In this document: positions 8,622 through 18,900 of the stretch, in pieces | Layout: each line of letters opens with the position of its first letter | How positions within the stretch are numbered: position 1 is the first letter of the stretch | Assembly: GCF_900115665.1 (NCBI RefSeq) | Contig: NZ_FOXH01000003.1 | Location: 282,331-346,330, forward strand | Source of the DNA: Pseudarcicella hirudinis | GTDB taxonomy: Bacteria; Bacteroidota; Bacteroidia; Cytophagales; Spirosomataceae | Direction of reading: 5' to 3' | DNA: 64,000 nt | The notes under the pieces: model-generated | Told to the model about the DNA's origin: nothing | What the model saw: only the letters and a program-made list of their open reading frames with translations | Databases searched by the model: none | Made by a program: the position numbers and the translations under genes

Positions 8622-9476
8622 TTAGATAAATATATCTGTACTGGTTTTAACACAATCAATCAACCGGTCTTTATCAATCCCGGTATTTTCTCCCTTTTCT
8701 CTGAAAAACTGAAAAAGATTGGTCGTGTCAATATTTCCCACCAATTCATCTTCTGCCATCGGGCAACCACCAAATCCACCAATTGCTCCGTCAAATCGTC
8801 TGCAACCTGCTTCATAAGCGGCTTCAATTTTTGTGCGCCATCCATCAGGCGTCGCATGAAAATGTCCGCCAAATTCAATGGAAGGATACTTAGGAATTAA
8901 TTCACTGAAAAGTTCTGAGATCGTTTTGGTTTCTGCTACACCTACCGTATCTGAAAGTGCAATGGTTTTAATACCAAGATTTGCCATTTTTTCTGCCCAG
9001 TTTGCCACAATTTCCACATCATAAGGATCTCTGTATGGATTTCCGAAACCCATAGAAAAATAAATAACCAGCTGTTTGTTAGCTTTTTGACATAAATTCT
9101 GAACTTTTTCAACCAATGAATAAGCCTCAGCTATAGAGGAATTGGTATTTCTTTGCTGAAAAGTCTCTGAAATAGAAAAGGGAAATCCCAGATACGTTAT
9201 TTTTTCAAAAGAAAGCGCCGTTTCAGCACCACGGAGATTGGCAATAATAGCTAATAATTTAGTTGGAGTACCATCTAAATCCAGCTTCTCATATACCTGA
9301 GCAGTATCTGCCAGCTGAGGAATAGCTTTTGGAGAAACAAAGCTACCAAAGTCGAGGGTATCAAAACCAACTTTTAATAATTGATTGAGATAAGTAATTT
9401 TCTTTTCGGTAGGAATCTGGTTTTCCCAACCTTGCATGGCATCCCGGGGGCATTCGATAATTTTTACCTGATTCAT
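8622..9476 (-). CDS. Hydroxymethylglutaryl-CoA lyase
   Basis: 284-residue DRE-TIM metallolyase that splits HMG-CoA to acetoacetate and acetyl-CoA, the last step of leucine degradation. Visible features are ECPRDAMQG near the N terminus (the Arg-Asp pair of the DRE motif), FGSFVSPKAIPQLAD, the metal-binding HFHATPDGW with two histidines, and GGCPMAEDELVGN, which holds the catalytic loop cysteine. Length is normal. ATG at 9476. No partner gene in the same direction. Its presence with the hydratase and carboxyltransferase at the left end suggests a leucine-degradation set dispersed over about 9 kb. Confidence 0.92.
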   Translation of the reverse strand: MNQVKIIECPRDAMQGWENQIPTEKKITYLNQLLKVGFDTLDFGSFVSPKAIPQLADTAQVYEKLDLDGTPTKLLAIIANLRGAETALSFEKITYLGFPFSISETFQQRNTNSSIAEAYSLVEKVQNLCQKANKQLVIYFSMGFGNPYRDPYDVEIVANWAEKMANLGIKTIALSDTVGVAETKTISELFSELIPKYPSIEFGGHFHATPDGWRTKIEAAYEAGCRRFDGAIGGFGGCPMAEDELVGNIDTTNLFQFFREKGENTGIDKDRLIDCVKTSTDIFI

Positions 9477-9704
9477 AAATATCTGAGATTGTGATGAAGT
9501 ATAGCAATTTTGAAAGAATTTCCCGAAAACAAAAATCCGGAAGCGGTTATGATTCCTGAAATGAAGAAATCCTATAAAAAGCGTAGTTTTAATATAAACA
9601 GAATTTAATCAAATCTTTAAACAAATGTAATTAGGGTATAATGATTTATTCTGAACTTGCTTTTTTGCATTTTGCCAAGTCTATAAAAACAAAACAGTGA
9701 AAAT

Positions 9705-9735
9705 TTTTGTATTTCATTAAGATTCAGTAATTTTG
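9705..9735 (+). promoter_or_regulatory. Bacteroidota-type promoter of fusA
   Basis: TTTTG at 9705-9709, an 18-base spacer, then TAATTTTG at 9728-9735, matching the TTG / TAnnTTTG consensus. Transcription would start near 9742 and leave a leader of about 130 bases, which contains the 16-base palindrome ATTTCAAATTTGAAAT at 9750-9765. The remaining bases 9477-9704 hold nothing I can identify. Confidence 0.75.
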
Positions 9736-9868
9736 CACCCCTAAAAGGAATTTCAAATTTGAAATAAGTGATTAGCCGGAAGGGTCTGCATTGAAGCTGT
9801 TGATCCTTAATAAAATAAGTAAAACCGACTAATAACAAAGCATAACTAAATAATCAACATTTTAAACA

Positions 9869-11962
9869 ATGGCACGGGATTTAAAATTCACAAGAAACAT
9901 TGGTATCGCTGCCCACATTGATGCCGGTAAAACCACCACTACTGAACGTATCCTTTACTACGCGGGTGTAAGCCACAAAATTGGTGAGGTACACGATGGA
10001 GCTGCAACCATGGACTGGATGGAGCAAGAGCAGGAAAGAGGGATTACTATTACATCTGCGGCAACTACAGTAGGTTGGAAATACAGAGACCAAGATTACC
10101 ACATTAACATTATCGATACTCCTGGTCACGTGGACTTTACCGTAGAGGTAAACCGCTCACTTCGTGTATTGGATGGTCTTGTATTCTTGTTTAGTGCTGT
10201 TGATGGTGTTGAGCCTCAATCAGAAACTAACTGGCGTTTGGCCAACAACTATAACGTAGCACGTTTAGGTTTCGTTAACAAAATGGACCGTGCTGGTGCA
10301 GATTTCCTTAATGTTTGCCGTCAGGTAAAAGAAATGTTGGGAAGCTACGCTGTACCTCTTCAATTGCCTATCGGTGCTGAAGAAACATTTGAAGGTGTGG
10401 TTGACCTTGTTAACTTCCGTGGTATCAAATGGAATGAGCATGATAAAGGAATGACTTTCGAAGTTGTACCTATTCCTGAAGATATGATCGATGAAGCTAC
10501 TGAATACCGTGAGAAATTATTGGAAGCAGTTGCTGAATTTGATGAGTCTTTGATGGAAAAATATTTCGAAGATCCGGAATCTATCACTGAAGACGAAATT
10601 TTGACAGCTCTTCGTGCTGCTACAATCAGCATGAAAATCGTTCCGATGCTTTGTGGTTCATCTTTCAAAAACAAAGGTGTTCAAACAATGCTTGACTATG
10701 TAATGGCGATTCTACCTTCTCCATTAGATAAAGAAAGTATCAAAGGAACTGACCCGCGTACTGACGCTGAAATCGCTCGTAAACCAAGTACAGAAGAGCC
10801 TTTTGCTGCTCTTGCATTCAAAATCGCTACTGACCCTTATGTTGGTCGTCTTTGTTTTGTTCGTGCATACTCAGGTGTTTTGGAAGCAGGTTCTTATATC
10901 CTGAACAACCGTTCCGGAAACAAAGAACGTATTTCCCGTATCTTCCAGATGCATGCTAACAAACAAAACTCAATTGAGCGTTTGGAAGCTGGTGATATTG
11001 CTGCGGTAGTAGGATTTAAAGATATTAAAACAGGAGATACACTTTCTGACGAAAAGAGCCCGATCGTTCTTGAATCAATGGTATTCCCTGATCCGGTTAT
11101 CGGATATGCAATTGAACCGAAGAAATCTGCCGATCAGGATAACTTCTCGAAAGCTATCGGTAAATTAATCGAAGAAGACCCTACTTTGAAAGTTGAATCT
11201 AACGAGGAAACTGGTCAGACTATTATCAAAGGGATGGGTGAACTTCACCTTGAAATCATCATCGACCGTATGCGTCGTGAATTCAAAGTAGAAGTTAACC
11301 AGGGTGCTCCACAGGTTGCTTATAAAGAATCGTTGACCAAAACTACTGAACACCGTGAGGTTTACAAAAAACAATCAGGTGGTAAAGGTAAATTTGCGGA
11401 TATCGTATTCGAAATGGGACCTCGTGAAGATGGAAAAGATGGTTTGGAATTTATCAACGGTATCGTTGGTGGGGTTATTCCAAAAGAATTTATTCCTTCA
11501 ATTCAGAAAGGTTTTGATGCTGCAATGAAAAACGGAGCATTAGCTGGTTACCCAATGGATTCTATGCGTGTACGTGTATTCCACGGATCTTTCCACGATG
11601 TCGATTCAGATGCATTGTCATTTGAAATGGCTGCACGTTTAGGTTACAAAGAAGCTGCTAAAGCTGCCGGAGCTAAATTGATGGAACCAATCATGTCAGT
11701 AGAAGTTGTTACTCCTGAAGAATATACAGGACCAATTACAGGTGATATGAACCGTCGTAGAGGTATGATGAAAGGTATGGATTCTAAACAAGGAGCTCAG
11801 GTATTGAAAGCTGATATTCCATTGTCTGAATTGTTCGGTTATATTACTGACCTTCGTACAATGTCTTCAGGACGTGCTACAGCTAACTTGACTTTCTCTC
11901 ACTATGAATTCGTTCCGCAGGCAATGGCTGACGAAATCGTGAAGAAAGCTAAAGGTTTGTAA
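9869..11962 (+). CDS. fusA: Translation elongation factor G
   Basis: 697-residue GTPase that drives ribosomal translocation and recycling. The G1 loop is [14 protein letters not shown] (residues 15-28), followed by the switch and G3 motif DTPGHVDF and G4 NKMDRAGAD; domains II-V are complete, with [14 protein letters not shown] and the C-terminal [15 protein letters not shown]. Codon use (many CGT, GGT, AAC) is that of a highly expressed gene, unlike neighbours. It has its own promoter and terminator and is not joined to rpsL/rpsG or to rpsJ, which is 1 kb downstream. Confidence 0.98.
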   Translation: MARDLKFTRNIGIAAHIDAGKTTTTERILYYAGVSHKIGEVHDGAATMDWMEQEQERGITITSAATTVGWKYRDQDYHINIIDTPGHVDFTVEVNRSLRVLDGLVFLFSAVDGVEPQSETNWRLANNYNVARLGFVNKMDRAGADFLNVCRQVKEMLGSYAVPLQLPIGAEETFEGVVDLVNFRGIKWNEHDKGMTFEVVPIPEDMIDEATEYREKLLEAVAEFDESLMEKYFEDPESITEDEILTALRAATISMKIVPMLCGSSFKNKGVQTMLDYVMAILPSPLDKESIKGTDPRTDAEIARKPSTEEPFAALAFKIATDPYVGRLCFVRAYSGVLEAGSYILNNRSGNKERISRIFQMHANKQNSIERLEAGDIAAVVGFKDIKTGDTLSDEKSPIVLESMVFPDPVIGYAIEPKKSADQDNFSKAIGKLIEEDPTLKVESNEETGQTIIKGMGELHLEIIIDRMRREFKVEVNQGAPQVAYKESLTKTTEHREVYKKQSGGKGKFADIVFEMGPREDGKDGLEFINGIVGGVIPKEFIPSIQKGFDAAMKNGALAGYPMDSMRVRVFHGSFHDVDSDALSFEMAARLGYKEAAKAAGAKLMEPIMSVEVVTPEEYTGPITGDMNRRRGMMKGMDSKQGAQVLKADIPLSELFGYITDLRTMSSGRATANLTFSHYEFVPQAMADEIVKKAKGL

Positions 11963-11991
11963 GAACACCGGGCTTTAGCCCTTTAAAATAT

Positions 11992-12026
11992 AAATCCCTC
12001 ATAATTAAGTTTATGGGGGATTTTTT
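11992..12026 (+). terminator. Intrinsic terminator after fusA
   Basis: Arms AAATCCCTCATAA (11992-12004) and TTATGGGGGATTT (from 12011), with one G-T pair, followed by a T run. The T run ends at an in-frame ATG (12027) of the truC frame, which argues that the true truC start is the later ATG at 12057. Confidence 0.82.
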
Positions 12027-12056
12027 ATGATTTTTGATCATTCTCCTGTAATTCTT

Positions 12057-12764
12057 ATGACAAACGTTCCGCTACCCATTCTCTACCAGGATGAGCATTT
12101 GGTGGTCATTAATAAACCCCATAATTTACTGGTTCATCGCTCGCCTATTGCTGCCGAAGAAACAGTCTTTGCCTTACAGATATTAAGAGATCAGCTGAAT
12201 TGCTGGGTAAGTCCTTGCCATCGGATTGACAGGAAGACTTCGGGAGTCCTTGTTTTTGCTTTATCGTCTGAGGTAGATAAGGAAGTCAAGAAACAATTTG
12301 AAACCCAGCAGGTAAAGAAGAAATATCTGGCATTAGTGCGGGGATATTTGCCCGAAACCGGAACGGCTGACAGACCTTTGGAAAAGGAAAACGGAGGTTT
12401 TCAGGATGCGGTTACGCACTTTCGCTGTTTACAGCAGATTGAATTGGAAATAGAAGTAAGCCGTTATCCGACCTCAAGGTATTCTTTAGCAGAAATTACG
12501 CCTGAAACGGGTAGAATGCACCAGATAAGAAGACATTTTGCTCAGATGAGACATTATTTAATCGGAGATAAAAAATATGGAGAATGTAAACATAACAAAA
12601 TGTTTGAGGAACGTTTTGGCTTGAATACCATGCTTTTACATGCAGGTTCTCTGACATTTGAACATCCGGTTACCGGAAATACACTGGAAGTAGAAGCACC
12701 GGTGAGTTCTGAGTTTTTAAGGATACTCGACGCAATCGGGATGGAAACCGGTGGATTGTTCTGA
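12057..12764 (+). CDS. truC: tRNA pseudouridine(65) synthase
   Basis: RluA-family pseudouridine synthase, 235 residues from ATG 12057. It aligns with Escherichia coli TruC along its length: ILYQDEHLVVINKPHNLLVHRS at the start, the catalytic-Asp motif CHRIDRKTSGVLVFALS, RYPTSRYSLAEI, ETGRMHQIRRHFAQMRH and GDKKYGE. The ATG at 12027 would add ten residues but overlaps the fusA terminator T run. The gene sits between fusA and rpsJ, where it breaks the usual adjacency of those genes. The exact tRNA position is taken from the family. Confidence 0.88.
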   Translation: MTNVPLPILYQDEHLVVINKPHNLLVHRSPIAAEETVFALQILRDQLNCWVSPCHRIDRKTSGVLVFALSSEVDKEVKKQFETQQVKKKYLALVRGYLPETGTADRPLEKENGGFQDAVTHFRCLQQIELEIEVSRYPTSRYSLAEITPETGRMHQIRRHFAQMRHYLIGDKKYGECKHNKMFEERFGLNTMLLHAGSLTFEHPVTGNTLEVEAPVSSEFLRILDAIGMETGGLF

Positions 12765-12895
12765 TTTCAGAAATAAAAACATTAATGATGCACTGATTTT
12801 CAGGACATTGCTTTTTAAATGTTGATGATTTGTGTCTTAGGTTGTAATAAGTGATTTTGAAAAGATTCAGTCTGGAAAAAACTTGAAGGGTATTC

Positions 12896-12926
12896 TTGCA
12901 GAATCCATTGAAAGTCAGTAATTTTG
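12896..12926 (+). promoter_or_regulatory. Promoter of rpsJ
   Basis: TTG at 12896-12898, a 20-base spacer, and TAATTTTG at 12919-12926, continuing GCACTCCC. The -7 element and the following GCAc/gYCCC are nearly identical to those before fusA (9728) and rpmH (21794). Leader of about 60 bases to the rpsJ start. Confidence 0.72.
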
Positions 12927-12993
12927 CACTCCCAAACCCGAAGCAAATGGTACTTTCGATTTGGGATAGCTTAACTTTAATGTACCAACTCAG

Positions 12994-13299
12994 ATGAATC
13001 AAAAAATCAGAATCAAATTGAAGTCATTTGACCACACATTAGTGGACAAATCGGCTGAGAAAATTGTGAAAGCCGTGAAGGCTACAGGTGCAGTTGTTTC
13101 GGGTCCTATTCCGTTGCCAACTAAAATTGAAAAATTCACAGTTTTGCGTTCACCACACGTAAACAAAAAGGCTCGTGAGCAATTCCAATTGTGTACTTAC
13201 AAGCGTCTGATTGACATCTTCTCTTCTTCAGCTAAAACTGTTGATGCGTTGATGAAATTAGAATTGCCTTCAGGTGTTGATGTTGAAATCAAAGTATAA
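12994..13299 (+). CDS. rpsJ: 30S ribosomal protein S10
   Basis: 101-residue S10 (NusE) with the typical [18 protein letters not shown] start, [28 protein letters not shown] centre split by the usual loop, and [10 protein letters not shown] end. It belongs to the small-subunit head and also acts in transcription antitermination. Here it is monocistronic: own promoter upstream and a TTCG-loop terminator downstream, with no rplC, rplD or other S10-operon gene beside it. Confidence 0.98.
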   Translation: MNQKIRIKLKSFDHTLVDKSAEKIVKAVKATGAVVSGPIPLPTKIEKFTVLRSPHVNKKAREQFQLCTYKRLIDIFSSSAKTVDALMKLELPSGVDVEIKV

Positions 13300-13317
13300 T
13301 TTTTGATTTTACGATAA

Positions 13318-13353
13318 AAAAACCTGCCAACTTCGGTTGACAGGTTTTTTTTA
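13318..13353 (+). terminator. Intrinsic terminator after rpsJ (TTCG tetraloop)
   Basis: Arms AAACCTGCCAAC and GTTGACAGGTTT (one mismatch) closed by a TTCG tetraloop, then eight T's. It overlaps the stop codon of the convergent deacetylase gene (13351) by three bases and probably ends both transcripts. Confidence 0.85.
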
Positions 13354-14199
13354 TAGCTTTACGATTCTGGCATTCTGCCAGTCTATTTGATTTTCAGCGG
13401 CCTGTAAATCGATAAATTTGAAATCCTGTAATAGTCCTTCCAATTTTCCTAATGCTCCTTTTAACCCGTAATAAGATTTGAATTTTCTGACACGGCTCAA
13501 TTCTTCAATCATAGGCTGGCCCGCATCAAAATCTCTGGGATGAAAGTAAGTCATCACATAATCAGACTGTTTCATTAGTTTTTCCAGTACCAGTGAAGGG
13601 AATAAGCGGAAATATCCTCCTCCTGAAAAGATTAAAGGCGTTCCGAAACTGTTAAATGTATTAATCGGAAATTCTTTCAGACGATGCCCGTCTATATCAA
13701 TCCAGCAAGGTTCTGCTACGCCGAACTCTGCGAATCCGCCATGTGCTCTTTTGGCCGGAAAGACGGAACAATCTATTTCAATTCCATTTTCTACCAATAC
13801 CTCAAAAGCCCATTTATTTTCCTGTTTGATGGAAAAACCAGGAGCGCGGTATGCTTTTACTTTTTTCCCTGAAACATCTTCAAGGGCTTTGATGGAGGTT
13901 TCCAGATCGGCTTTAAAAGCCTCCCGGCTTTGTTCATAAGCCAACTGATGCAAATCTGAATGCGTTGCTACCTCATAGCCTTTATTAACAATGGCTCTGA
14001 TAATATCCGGATGTTTTCTGGCTACCCAGCCCAGACAGAAAAAAGTTGCTTTCTGATTGTTTTGGGCAAGTAATTCAAAAATCAATTCCATATTCTGATG
14101 AATCCGGCCTGGATATTTTGCCCAGTCAGCTTCATTTTTTGTAGAATCATTATCCAGAATATGAAACCACTCCTCAATGTCAAACGTAAGAATATTCAT
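13351..14199 (-). CDS. Polysaccharide deacetylase (NodB domain)
   Basis: 282 residues from ATG 14199; the frame opens three codons earlier with GTG. The NodB fold shows the metal motif DIEEWF near the N terminus, [14 protein letters not shown], the [11 protein letters not shown] histidine motif and YRAPGFSI, and the C-terminal part (YFHPRDFD) matches the exopolysaccharide-linked deacetylases. It would remove N-acetyl groups from a cytoplasmic or membrane-associated glycan precursor, since no signal peptide is present. It is the last of three minus-strand glycan genes (with 14244 and 15075), separated by short gaps, probably co-transcribed. Confidence 0.88.
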   Translation of the reverse strand: MNILTFDIEEWFHILDNDSTKNEADWAKYPGRIHQNMELIFELLAQNNQKATFFCLGWVARKHPDIIRAIVNKGYEVATHSDLHQLAYEQSREAFKADLETSIKALEDVSGKKVKAYRAPGFSIKQENKWAFEVLVENGIEIDCSVFPAKRAHGGFAEFGVAEPCWIDIDGHRLKEFPINTFNSFGTPLIFSGGGYFRLFPSLVLEKLMKQSDYVMTYFHPRDFDAGQPMIEELSRVRKFKSYYGLKGALGKLEGLLQDFKFIDLQAAENQIDWQNARIVKL

Positions 14200-14243
14200 A
14201 AAAAACACAGAATCTGATCTGTAAAATCAAAGGATCTGAACGA

Positions 14244-15008
14244 TTAATAAAACTTTTTCCCTGCTTTCAGGAAGGCAGCTACATCTTCTTTGGTTGGGAA
14301 GGTAAAGTAGGTCAGCTCTTCGTCAGGATTCGGAATCAATTCATAATTTCCTGAATGGATTTTTTCAACACATTCAATAATACATTCCATTCCGATCTGT
14401 TTGGTATGATTGATGAGTGCTTCCTGCGAACGATCTCCGATTTCAACTTTCTTTTGTACCAAAATCGGTCCTGAATCAATTCCCTCATCTACAAAGAAGA
14501 CGGAAACACCTGTATATTTCTCATTATAACGCAAAACCCAGAAAGAAGGCATCAGCCCTCTGTATTTTGGCAAAAGCGCTGTATGCAGGTTTAAACAGCC
14601 TTTTGGCGCTAAATCAAGAAGGGGTCTTTTGAAGATTTGGTTTCCACCGATTGAAACCAGCAAATCCGGCTCATATTCTCTTATTCTGTCTAAATTTTCG
14701 GGCTTATTGATATTCCCTTCAATTTCTACCAAAGGAACGTTGTGTTTAGCCAGAATATTTTTAACCGATTTATTAGAATTAAGCTTAGACAAAATGAATT
14801 TTGTGCCATAATGCACAAAGAAAGAGGCCCCGAAAATGTCATAAGTCTTTTTCATTTTCTCTGAAAATGTTTCTCTTTTTCCAAAAGGAGAAACCTCGAA
14901 TAGAACGGTGGCTACAACTTCCGAGTGTTCAGGCAGATTTTTAATTAAAAAATCAATGTTTTCAGCAAGGTAAAAAGGGTCGTCCTGGGTAAGAAGAATA
15001 ATTCTCAT
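14244..15008 (-). CDS. Formyltransferase-family protein (methionyl-tRNA formyltransferase-like, sugar N-formyltransferase candidate)
   Basis: 254 residues: a single formyltransferase catalytic domain with no C-terminal tRNA-binding domain, so unlikely to be Fmt itself. The catalytic core is NLHTALLPKYRGLMPSF (Asn, His and the RG turn of the folate-dependent site) followed by GVSVFFVDEGIDSG with the expected aspartate. The family formylates amino groups using 10-formyltetrahydrofolate; in glycan clusters it acts on amino-sugar nucleotides. The neighbouring deacetylase and GT2 support a role in glycan formylation. Substrate is inferred from context. Confidence 0.78.
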   Translation of the reverse strand: MRIILLTQDDPFYLAENIDFLIKNLPEHSEVVATVLFEVSPFGKRETFSEKMKKTYDIFGASFFVHYGTKFILSKLNSNKSVKNILAKHNVPLVEIEGNINKPENLDRIREYEPDLLVSIGGNQIFKRPLLDLAPKGCLNLHTALLPKYRGLMPSFWVLRYNEKYTGVSVFFVDEGIDSGPILVQKKVEIGDRSQEALINHTKQIGMECIIECVEKIHSGNYELIPNPDEELTYFTFPTKEDVAAFLKAGKKFY

Positions 15009-15074
15009 TTGATATATAAATTTTGGCTGTTCTGATTTAGAAATAAATAAGCAGTGAAAGTAAAACCAATAAAA

Positions 15075-15830
15075 TCAGTTTCTGGAATTTTTAAAGAGTT
15101 GTCCTATTTTGGAAAGAGGTTTCCACCAGAGTGTGTACCAGCGAGGTTTCAGATTATTGATGTTCCAGGCCCTCCGGTCTTCTTTATTGGCTCTGATCCG
15201 GTGTTTGAAAGAGGCATTGCTTGTTCCTCCCGTTCTCATAGTAATGACCAGTTCCGGCAAATAATGGGTAGAAATCTGGTATTTGTATAACATTCTCAGC
15301 ATCAGTTCATAATCACCTGAGCATTTGAAATCGGTCAGATAATATCCGTTTTTGTCATAAACAGATTTTTTAAGATAAAAGGCTAAATGCGGAATCATCC
15401 AGCCATTAAGCCAGTTTTCTTTGTGGTATTCTCCTGTCTGCCAGTATCTTACGATTTTATTCTTGTCATGAAAATCAACATATTGCTTATCTCCATACAC
15501 AGAGTCAGTACCGAATTCGGCAAATGCTTGCATGATATGGCTTAAAACATGGTTATTAGGGTAAAAGTCATCAGATCCGATGATTCCAATCACTTCACCT
15601 GTAGCCAGTTTCAGTCCTTTGTTCATTGCATCATAAATCCCTTTATCCGGCTCTGAAATCCATTTGATCTTGTCTCCGTAAGATTTTAAAATATCAACTG
15701 TACCATCTTTTGATGCACCATCTACCACGATATATTCTACGGAAGGATAATCCTGAGAGAGAACACTTTCTATCGTATCCTGAATAGTTTGTGCAGAGTT
15801 AAAAGAAACAGTAATAATGGAAATTTTCAT
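15075..15830 (-). CDS. Family 2 glycosyltransferase
   Basis: 251 residues from ATG 15830 (a TTG two codons upstream is unlikely). GT-A fold with MKISIITVSFNSAQTIQDTI, VEYIVVDGASKDGT and the later IGSDDFYPNNH holding the DxD-like site. No membrane segments, so a cytosolic enzyme acting on a membrane lipid or nucleotide-sugar acceptor. It is the first gene of the minus-strand glycan group ending at 13351. Donor sugar not predictable. Confidence 0.9.
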   Translation of the reverse strand: MKISIITVSFNSAQTIQDTIESVLSQDYPSVEYIVVDGASKDGTVDILKSYGDKIKWISEPDKGIYDAMNKGLKLATGEVIGIIGSDDFYPNNHVLSHIMQAFAEFGTDSVYGDKQYVDFHDKNKIVRYWQTGEYHKENWLNGWMIPHLAFYLKKSVYDKNGYYLTDFKCSGDYELMLRMLYKYQISTHYLPELVITMRTGGTSNASFKHRIRANKEDRRAWNINNLKPRWYTLWWKPLSKIGQLFKNSRN

Positions 15831-15907
15831 CAACAAGGAGATTTTGAGCTTTTTGATTCCGCTGACTCATTAAATAGGGGAATCTGAAAGACAAAGATAC
15901 GAAGATG

Positions 15908-15940
15908 AACTTTCCTAAAGCGTATCACTTTAGGAAAGTT
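15908..15940 (-). terminator. Intrinsic terminator after the alpha-2-macroglobulin gene
   Basis: Perfect 13-bp arms AACTTTCCTAAAG (15908-15920) and CTTTAGGAAAGTT (15928-15940) with a 7-base loop, 11 bases past the stop at 15951. Confidence 0.82.
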
Positions 15941-15950
15941 TATCAAATGG

Positions 15951-18900
15951 TTATTCTACCGAAACAATTCCCGCACCATTATATGACCTGTATTCTCCGT
16001 TGTACATGGCATCAGCAGATAGCACCCCCCGATTAAATTTACCCTTTGAAACCACTCTGACGAGGTAATAAAAGTTTTGAGCTTTGTTAGATGCTTTCAG
16101 ACTTGTAAAGAAATTAATCCGGTCATCTCTGATGTCAAAATACTCAGGAGATGCCTGATCCTTTATCCAGATAAAATCTCTGTCGGCAGTTAATCTCGGA
16201 TTCTCAATCTCAAAGCCGGCCGGAAGCATATCCGTTACCACGATATTTTCGACAGGTAAGGAATTACTGCTTTGAAGAGTGATTTTTACCACAACCAATT
16301 GATTTTGCTTAAATGTATTCCCGTTAAGTATTTGTCCGGCGCGATCATAATATTGTCTTCTTACTTTCAGAACGTTATCAATTTCCTGTACTTTTCCATC
16401 GGAGCTTAAACCTTCCATTTGGGCAAAATAATAGAGATTACCTTTGTTTTGAACATTAATCAGGGTCTGGTTTCCTACGTTTTTAAGTAATAAGTCTGTT
16501 CCTGTGAAGTTGCCAATGGTTTTTCCATTGGCGGATATAATAGCAGTGGTCTGGCTGGCATTAGCTTTTCTGGCAAGTTTGCCCAGTGCAAGAAAGGTAA
16601 ATGCCTGTTCCTGGGTAGAAAGCCATCTTTCAGTTTTTACTGCCTGAGACAGAAGTCTTGCCAGGGTAGGAATTTGCAGGTTATCTTTATCCACTTCTAT
16701 TAAAGTATTCAGGCTTAACGCAGCATTTCTGATCGGGGAACTAAAACTACCTCCGGTAGCTTTCTGAGACCGGTCGGAACCCAGATTTTTAGGCAGAATT
16801 TCTGAATAACTTTTAACATCTCCGGTAAGATTAAAGGCTGCGGCAAGGAGATATTTTTCATCTTCCGTCAGTAATGGAAGATTTGATTTATAGTAATTCA
16901 TAATAGAACGATTGGGTTTGCCTGCCAAGGCAAGAGTATAAAGGCTGTAAATGGTTTCCCGTTTAACAATCTGCCGTTTTTGAGCAACACCGCCTGCATC
17001 CCAGTAATATTCTTCCTCCATTTCCTGTTTGCTTACCTTGCTGTTGAGATAGTCAATCATTTTACCGACAATTCCGGTGTTAGTCTGGTAATCAGCTCTT
17101 TGAGCTTCAATTAAGAAGTGCAGCGCATAGGCAGTACCCCACCATGATTCTGTGCTGTTTCCCTGCCAGTAACTTAAGGCACCATTTGGTAACTGCATAC
17201 TTTCCAGCTTATTTATAGCTGCTTCAACATTGTATTTTGGATTTAATTCATTTTCTCCGCTTTTCAGATATGGCTTTTTCCCTTTCTGAATTTGCTTGAC
17301 AAAATCGCTGAAATACAATTGTGGAAATGCTTTGGAAACCGTCTGTTCCACACAGCCGTGTGGATAGCCAAGTAAATCCTCAAATTTATCAATGAATTGA
17401 GTCATGGGTGATCTGCTGATAAGAAGCTGAGATTTTATGGTTGAAGGAATAAAATCATTCTGAAGACTTACCGTTGTATTTTGTCCGCCATTTACTGAAC
17501 CGGAATTAGAAATTTTCAGGAGAGAAGTGCCCGGTCTGATGGTTAACTCTGTTATATCTGAAAAATTTTCTTTTAAGCCATTAACCTTTACAACCACTTT
17601 ACCATTTCCTGAAACAGCAGCTGCTTTTACCGCGAAATTAACACGTCCCTCTTTTTCAGGAGCGATATTAATTTTTTGGGTATTTCCTCCCACAATTGCT
17701 AAACCTCCTGTTGTGGAAATAGTGGCAGTAATAGCGGCAGCCTGTTTGGTTGTATTGGTAATGTTTACAGGTACCACAAGCTCATCATTCGGACTGGCGA
17801 AACGAGGCAGGGCAGAACTGATAACCAAAGGGTCTGCAACTTTCATGTTTACATTGGCAGAACCAAGTGCTTCGTCTTTATAAGCAACCGCCATAATTCT
17901 CAGATCTCCGGAAAACTGAGGAATATCAAATTCATAATCTACCTCGCCTTTCGAGTTGGTTTTTAAAACACCTGACCAGAATGCTACCAGATTTACTCTT
18001 CCATTTGTAAGAGGATTTACTCTTTTTTCAAGATCATATCCATCCCCGCCGATGCTTGAATGACTGCTGATTGATAATTCCGGAAAAAGGAATGGATACA
18101 AATCATAGTTATCAACTTCCAATGCCTTTTTCTGATAAAAATAAGCATAAGGATCTGGCGTTTTGAAGTTTTTCAATTGCAGAATCCCTTCATCTACTAC
18201 GGCAACCGTAATTTCTGTATTTGCTTTTGCTCTTACCGTAATCCTTTGTTTGGTTTTTGACCTTGATTTCTCTACTGCCACAATAGAAACAGGTAATTGG
18301 TTTTCAGGATTTTCTACCATTACGGGCGCATAGCCATGTGCTACAGTGAGAGGCAGATTGGAATCATCCATTGGTCTGATCAGGGTAGCAGAAACGTAGA
18401 CATTAGGAAGATGCTCATTCCCGATTTTAAAGGTTAATTCTGCTGATTTCTTATCAGTCTGGAGATAATGATATTCCATCACATGATTTCGTTCAATCGT
18501 CACAAGTAATTTTCCGGCGAAAGGGGTTTTGAAAAGTACCTTAGCTTTATCTCCCACCTCATACTTATCTTTATTGAACTCCATGGTCACCTGGCCTTCA
18601 TTATTGACTTCGAAAGAAGAATTTTCGGTATTTCCCCATCCATAGGCATAAAACTCCTGAGCAGTCCATGACCTGGCTCCTTCACGATGTATCCTTAGTT
18701 CATATTCTCCGGAAACAGGTGGTGCATAACTTATAGACGCTTTTCCATTTACAAAGTCAACCGTTCTGGAATAAACTATCTTTGTTTGCTTTTTCGAAGA
18801 ATATTTCAGGGAATTGTCTGTGTTTTTCTCTATAACGGTCTGGTAGTCAAATCGTATTATTTCGATTTTTCCTTTGGCGTTGACAGGTTTTCCTATTTGA

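Noticed and set aside
12027-12056. Earlier truC start
   Set aside because: It would begin in the T run of the fusA terminator; ATG 12057 fits the family N terminus better.
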